Source of the DNA: Embleya sp040605455 | Lineage (GTDB): Bacteria > Actinomycetota > Actinomycetes > Streptomycetales > Streptomycetaceae | Length of the DNA stretch: 7,201 nucleotides | Assembly: GCF_040605455.1 (NCBI RefSeq) | Contig: NZ_JBEXCV010000266.1 | Span: forward strand, 1 to 7,201 | Reading direction: 5' to 3' | Part shown: one piece after another, positions 1-4,700 of the stretch | Layout: the number at the start of each line of letters is the position of its first letter | Numbering within the stretch: the first letter of the stretch is position 1 | Made by a program: the position numbers and the translations under genes | The notes under the pieces: generated by a model | The model's input: the letters and a program-made list of their open reading frames with translations, nothing else | The model's database searches: none | What the model was told of the DNA's origin: nothing

Positions 1-1701
1 CAGTCCCGGTGCCATTCGCACCCCCGCTCGCTCCCGGTGCCATTCGCACGCCCGCTCGTCGAACACCGGCGCGGCGTCCGGCTCGGTGCTCAGCTCGTCG
101 GTGCACTCGCGCACCCGGCAGCGGCGGAACAGCGGATCCGCGCCGCCGCCCACATGCAGCGCGGCATAACCGGCGCCGATCACATCGCACCCGGTGAAGG
201 TGCCGCCGGCCTGCTCGGCGACGTACAGGCCGTTCTTGCCCGGCCGTTCGATCCGCAGGCCGTGCACGTTCGGCCGGGCGCCGGTCCACACCACCAGGCC
301 CGAGCCGGCGCAGTCCTCGATCGAGCCACCGGCCAACTCGGCCCGCGAACCCGCGTCGAACACGATGCCCGCGGCCCCCGCGCCGGCGACCCGGTTGCCG
401 GCCAACTCGGCGACACCCTCGCCGGTGACCTCGATCCCGGTGCGCCCGGCCGCGCGCACCGTGCATCCGGACACCCGCGATCCGGTCGGCGAACCGATCC
501 CGATCCCGGTCGCGGTGTCCGCGACCAGGCAGCCGGAGAGCGCCGCGGAGGAGCGGCCGGTGACCGCGATCCCGGTCATCGCCGCGGCCGAGACCGTACA
601 GTCGGTCAGCTCGGCTCGGGCGGTGTCCACGGTGTGCACGCCGTGTTCGGGCGTGCCCTGGACCCGGCAGTCGGCCAGCTTGAGCACGGCGGTACCGGCG
701 GCGTGTACCGCACCGTAGCCGGAATCGAGAATGCGACAGTCGGTCAGGTCGGCGCCCGCGCCCTCGGTGAGAAGTACACCGTTGGTCGCCGAGCGGCGCA
801 CCGAGCAGCCCTGGGCGACCACCCGCGCGGTGCCGTCGAGCACGAGGCCGGCCGCGGCGGCGTCCAGGATCCGGCAGTCGGTCAACTCGGCCCGGGCGCT
901 GCCGCCGAGCCGGATGCCGGCCGCGCCCGGCGCGCTGACCCGGCTCTCGCCGGCCACCGCCGAGGAGGCGTCCTCCAGCAGCAGCCCGACCCGACCGCAG
1001 CCGCCCAGCACCGAATCGGTCAGGCGCAACATCGCCCGCCCGCGCAGCCGGATCCCGGAACCGGACGTGGCGTCCAGACGCAGCCGCGCGATGCCCACCC
1101 GCGCGCTGCCCGACACCACGATCCCGGTGCCCTCGACGGCGCTCACCTCGACGTCCTCGACCCGGGCCCGCGCGTCCCCGGACACATGCAGGCCCGCGAG
1201 CCGCGTGCCACGGATGCGCGTGCCGGTGAGCAGCAGCGCCGAGGTCGTGCCGGCGGCCGTCGGCGGCGCGTCCAGGTCCGGATCGCCGCCGTCCTCCGCG
1301 TCCCGATCGGGCCCGCCGCGCACCTCGATCCGGCCGCCCGTGACCGTGCAGTCGGCCAGGATCAGACCCGCGCCCGGACCCACGCTGACCGCCGGCGCGT
1401 CGGTGCCCGCGCCGTACAGCCCCAGCCCGCGCACCACGCAGTCCGCCGCGTCGACGGTGATCGCCGGGCCCTCGGCGCTCGCGGTCAGCACCACCTCGCC
1501 GCCGCCCGGTTCCGGACACAGCGTCACCGACCGGGCCAGCACCAGCGATTCGGTGTAGTGACCGGCCGCGATCAGCACGGTCGCGCCGGGGGCGGCGGCG
1601 CGGACCGCGTCCGCGATCCGGCGATGCGTGCCCCGGCCCTTGGCGGCCACCCGGACATCCGGCGCGGTGGAGCCGCCTGCTCGACGCTCGACGCTCGACA
1701 T
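1..1701 (-). CDS. Right-handed parallel beta-helix repeat protein, partial (C-terminus beyond left edge)
   Basis: The open frame runs from ATG at 1701 to base 1 without a stop (567 residues). Residues about 16-60 resemble the pectate-lyase/pectinesterase-type beta-helix N-cap: GTHRRIADAVRAAAPGATV, then AAGHYTESL. An acidic insertion follows (residues 131-145). From residue 167 to 532 there are about sixteen coils of 23 residues with the pattern G-x-G-I-x-(V/L)-x-G-x-A-R-A-E-L-T-D-C-x-(I/V). No signal peptide or membrane segment is visible, so a cytoplasmic location is inferred. The catalytic residues of a polysaccharide lyase are not evident, so a scaffold or binding role is more likely than enzymatic activity. 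It starts 7 nt after the giant gene and is probably cotranscribed with it. From memory, Streptomyces homologues may carry a C-terminal EccA/CbxX-like AAA+ domain; that part would lie left of the window. An in-frame ATG at 1716 is an alternative start. A 28-bp tandem duplication near base 1 could disrupt the frame. Confidence 0.88.
   Translation of the reverse strand, partial: MSSVERRAGGSTAPDVRVAAKGRGTHRRIADAVRAAAPGATVLIAAGHYTESLVLARSVTLCPEPGGGEVVLTASAEGPAITVDAADCVVRGLGLYGAGTDAPAVSVGPGAGLILADCTVTGGRIEVRGGPDRDAEDGGDPDLDAPPTAAGTTSALLLTGTRIRGTRLAGLHVSGDARARVEDVEVSAVEGTGIVVSGSARVGIARLRLDATSGSGIRLRGRAMLRLTDSVLGGCGRVGLLLEDASSAVAGESRVSAPGAAGIRLGGSARAELTDCRILDAAAAGLVLDGTARVVAQGCSVRRSATNGVLLTEGAGADLTDCRILDSGYGAVHAAGTAVLKLADCRVQGTPEHGVHTVDTARAELTDCTVSAAAMTGIAVTGRSSAALSGCLVADTATGIGIGSPTGSRVSGCTVRAAGRTGIEVTGEGVAELAGNRVAGAGAAGIVFDAGSRAELAGGSIEDCAGSGLVVWTGARPNVHGLRIERPGKNGLYVAEQAGGTFTGCDVIGAGYAALHVGGGADPLFRRCRVRECTDELSTEPDAAPVFDERACEWHRERAGVRMAPGL
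4..58. repeat. 28-bp tandem direct repeat (two copies)
   Basis: Bases 4-30 and 32-58 match in 26 of 27 positions (C22 versus G50) at a 28-bp period. Each copy contains GGTGCCATTCGCAC, a short inverted repeat (GGTGC/GCACC around CATTC in the left copy). Because 28 is not a multiple of three, the two copies are read in different frames of the beta-helix gene: one gives ERACEWHRE, the next RAGVRMAPG. The array may continue beyond the left edge; bases 1-3 match the preceding unit at only one of three positions. Confidence 0.85.
106..1203 (-). repeat. Sixteen tandem 23-residue beta-helix coils
   Basis: Residues 167-532 of the beta-helix protein divide into about sixteen units, nearly all exactly 23 residues (69 nt); one is 24 and one is 22. 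The best consensus copies contain ARAELTDCRI preceded by a Gly-Ile/Leu-rich strand. The same inward column holds Cys at residues 276, 299, 322, 345, 368, 391 and 413, then Asn436, Gly459, Leu482, Cys505 and Cys528, a step of 23 apart from one step of 22. This is the register expected of one residue per turn of a right-handed parallel beta-helix. A Cys ladder of this kind normally packs as free thiols inside the solenoid. The copies differ in sequence, so the array is old rather than freshly expanded. Confidence 0.88.
1679..1699. repeat. Three perfect tandem 7-mers at the beta-helix start codon
   Basis: On the plus strand the unit GCTCGAC occurs three times in a row, directly abutting the ATG at 1701-1699 and sharing its last base. 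The minus-strand reading is GTCGAGC x3, encoding residues 2-7 of the beta-helix protein. The 7-bp period would shift the frame if one unit were gained or lost, so the tract is a candidate slippage site. Chance occurrence in GC-rich DNA remains possible. Confidence 0.8.
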
Positions 1702-1720
1702 CTGTGCGCTACGCATCCTT
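1702..1720 (-). promoter_or_regulatory. Gene junction with weak ribosome-binding site and two candidate starts
   Basis: Read on the minus strand, AAGGA (1720-1716) is the only Shine-Dalgarno-like sequence before the beta-helix gene. It sits inside the last codons of the giant gene and is 14 nt from the ATG at 1701, longer than usual. The ATG at 1716 is in the same frame with only CGT AGC GCA CAG between. It overlaps the upstream TAG (1711-1709) as ATGCGTAG but has no good Shine-Dalgarno sequence of its own. Either start implies translational coupling to the giant gene. No promoter or terminator fits here. Confidence 0.5.
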
Positions 1721-4700
1721 GTGCCGGTACCAATCCGGGTTGATTCCCGCACGCACCTGCGGCAGCAGCCACCCGTTGAACATCTTCTCGCCGATCTTGA
1801 AGCCGATATTGAGCAGGAACTCGGTGGCTCCCTGGCGGTGGAAGAACCGGCCGCCGGCGGCGTTGAGGAAACCGACACGGGCGAGCGAGACGCTGCCGGT
1901 GCTGATCACGCCGGACAACGATGCGATCGCGCCGTCCCCCAGCGCCTCCCAGCCGGAGAGCTTGTGGGTGACGCCGTCGGAGTCCTTGACGCCGAACACG
2001 CTCGCGTTGATGCTGCCGTTGACCAACCCGGCCAACAGGCCGACGCCGGCGCTGTAGCCGAAGTCGTAGGTGCCGCTGCGCCAGCGCACCGCGGTCTCGT
2101 TGCCCGCCCACTCGTTGGCCCACGTCTTGTCGTGGTTGCCCGGCCGGCGGTTCCAGTGCTTGCCGCCGTCGATGTTGCCGTAGCCGCTCTTGAAGTCGCC
2201 GAGCTTGCGGAAGCCGTCCATCTTGTTCTCGTGCACGAAGGCGCCCACGCCGCCCTTGACCACGCCGCCCACCGCCGCGTTCAGCGCGGCCTTGCCCCAG
2301 TCGACGTCGGACAGGCTCTTGCCCTGGGCCCGCGCGTTGATGTCGGCGACGATGATGTTCGCGGTGAACTCGATCGCGAACTCCTGGGCGAACTCCACCG
2401 CGAGCTTCTTGACCAGGACCGACTTACCGTAGCTCTGGTAGGCGGCCTCGGCCAGGGTGACGGTCCCGGAGGTAGGGATGCCCGGGAGCCCGGCCAGCGC
2501 CGTACGGAACCGCGTGGCGTCGATACCGACGGTGCTGCCCGACCACGGCATGCGCTGACCCTCACGGATGCGCCGCACCCAGCCGCGCACCTCGGTCATC
2601 TGGCCGCGGAAGTCGTACTCGCTGCCGACCACCCGCCACCGGTTCAGCGAGTCGTTGACGATCACCGCGCCGCCGTCGGTGCGCCGCGAGACCAGATGGC
2701 CGCCCGTGTCGTAGCGCCGCCACTGGCCGCGCCACGCGTCCGTCTCCAGGAAGTAGAGCTGCCCGTCGGGCGTCCTCTTGGCCTCGCGGGTGCGCACGAC
2801 GGTGCCGTGGTCGAACTCCTTCCAGGTGGAGGTGTTCGGCGAGGTGCCCTCGTTCGGTCCGTACTCGCGGACGCGTGCCGGTGCGTCGGTGATGTGCGGC
2901 GGGGTCTCGTGGATCACCGACGTCACGCCCGCGCGCACCGTCGAGTCGCGGAAGAGCAGGTTCTTGCCGTCGAGCGGAGTCGCCTGCCATGCACCGGCGC
3001 CGTTGTCCGCCTTCGGGTTCCACCAGGTCCGCACCCGGTCGCCCTCGCTCGGGACGATCTGCCCGGCCCGGTCGAACTTCTGCCACGTCCAGGTGTCGGT
3101 GCCGGGCACCTTCCACGAGTCGACGTACCGACCGCTGTCGAGCATGCGTCGCTCGCGCACCAGGTTGTTCGTCGCGTCGAAATCCCGGAACGAGTCGTCG
3201 AAGGGCAGCTTGGGGTCGTCCGAACTGCGGAAGAGCACACGCTTGCCGGACTCCTGTACCTCACCGGCGGCGTTGATCCGTTCCCACTGCCAGGTCTTCG
3301 CGGTCGACGAGCCGCGCGCGACGATCGTGATCGAGTTGCCGTCGGCGAGTTCCCAGGTGTCCTTGCGGCCGGTGATGTAGCCGTGGCCGTCGTACTCGAC
3401 CCAGTTGCTGTTCGGATTGGCCGCGTGGCCGGTGCTGGCGGGAGCGGGTGGTTCCGGCGTGGTGTAGTGGCGGACGTTGCCGTTCGGGAAGCCCTCGCGC
3501 ACCACTGCCCACCGGGTGGTGCCGTCCGCGCCCACCACCGGACGCAGGTCCTGCCAGATCTCCCCGCCCGGTCCGTTGTTGGGGGTCTCCAGCCGGTAGC
3601 CGACCTCGTCGCCCCGGCTCCACGGGGTCGCCCCGGCGGGGGCCGAGGGGTGCGGCGTCACCGAGTCGCCGACCTTGAGCGTCGTGCCGTCGGCCAACTT
3701 GGTCTGCGAGCGGGCGAAGCCGCCGTCGGCCAGGATGTCGAACGAGCTGCCGTCGTCGCCGACGAACCGAACGCCGCCGCTCCGCACCAGGTTTCCGTCC
3801 GCGTCCAGGGCTGACTTCTCCCAGGTGAACACCTGGTAGCGGGTGTCGGAGGCGAGGAACGATTGGGTGCCGGTGGGCTCGACCCTGTGGTTGCTCAGCC
3901 ATTTGCGGGCCCACTGCGGCGGCCGCTGCTCGGAGATGCGGGTCGTGGTGAACGTCGAGCCGTCCGGCTTGACCTCGTGCTTGCCGGTCTCCTTGCCCTG
4001 CGGCGAGTGCTCGTCCCAGGACGCCTTGCGGATTCCGGCGTTGTCCAGCGGGTGTTCGAGGTAGTGCCGGGCGTGGTCGGTCCGGTGCATCGGACCCCAC
4101 TGCTTCTGCACCACTTCACCGGCGTGCGTGCCGGCCGTCGGCCCGTGCCGGTCGCTCCAGCCGCCGTCACGGTGCGGGGTACGCGGACCACTCGCCAGCT
4201 CCTGCCCCGCGCCGTCGTAGCGATGCCAGGTCCAGCCGTCGGCGCCCTTGATGCCCAGCGTGTGCCCGGCCTTGTTGTCGAACTTCTGGAGTGTGTCCCG
4301 GAATTCGCGCACCGTGATGAAACGCTCGTTGACGTCCGTGTAGCCGAAGCCGGACGTGTCGAACTTGCGTGAACCCTTGTCGAGGGGGACGCCGTCCGTG
4401 CCCCACTCGACCCACTTGGTGCGTTGGCTGAACGAGCCGAAGCCGTTGAGGTCGGTACGGCGGAACGCGTCGAGGGTGTTCCCGTTCGGCAGCAGTCGGC
4501 GTTCGAAGACGACCGCCTTCCCCGGAGTGTTCGACTTGAGTTGCATCCGACCGTTGGCGGCGCCGTGCAGGTCCACCGTGCCGTGTTGGAAGTCGTTGGG
4601 AGTGAAGCCCTGGTCGGGGGACTGGCCGGGGCGGAACTCCTGGCGCCAGGTGGGCGTCGGTGTGGTGTGGTCGACGATGTATTGGTGCTTGGTCAACCGA

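Noticed and set aside
37..1743. Plus-strand open frame of 568 codons opposite the beta-helix gene
   Set aside because: It is in exact codon-register antisense to the minus-strand gene, and its protein is Arg/His/Gly/Ala-rich without recognisable motifs. The minus strand instead yields a regular 23-residue beta-helix.
1572..2123. Minus-strand open frame of 183 codons spanning the gene junction
   Set aside because: Arg/Gln-rich off-frame product covering the ends of both supported genes; no motif or repeat is preserved in this frame.
1628..3814. Plus-strand open frame of 728 codons
   Set aside because: It lies antisense in codon register to the giant gene and crosses its end into the beta-helix gene. 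Antisense frames stay open in GC-rich genes because stop codons are rare in that register.
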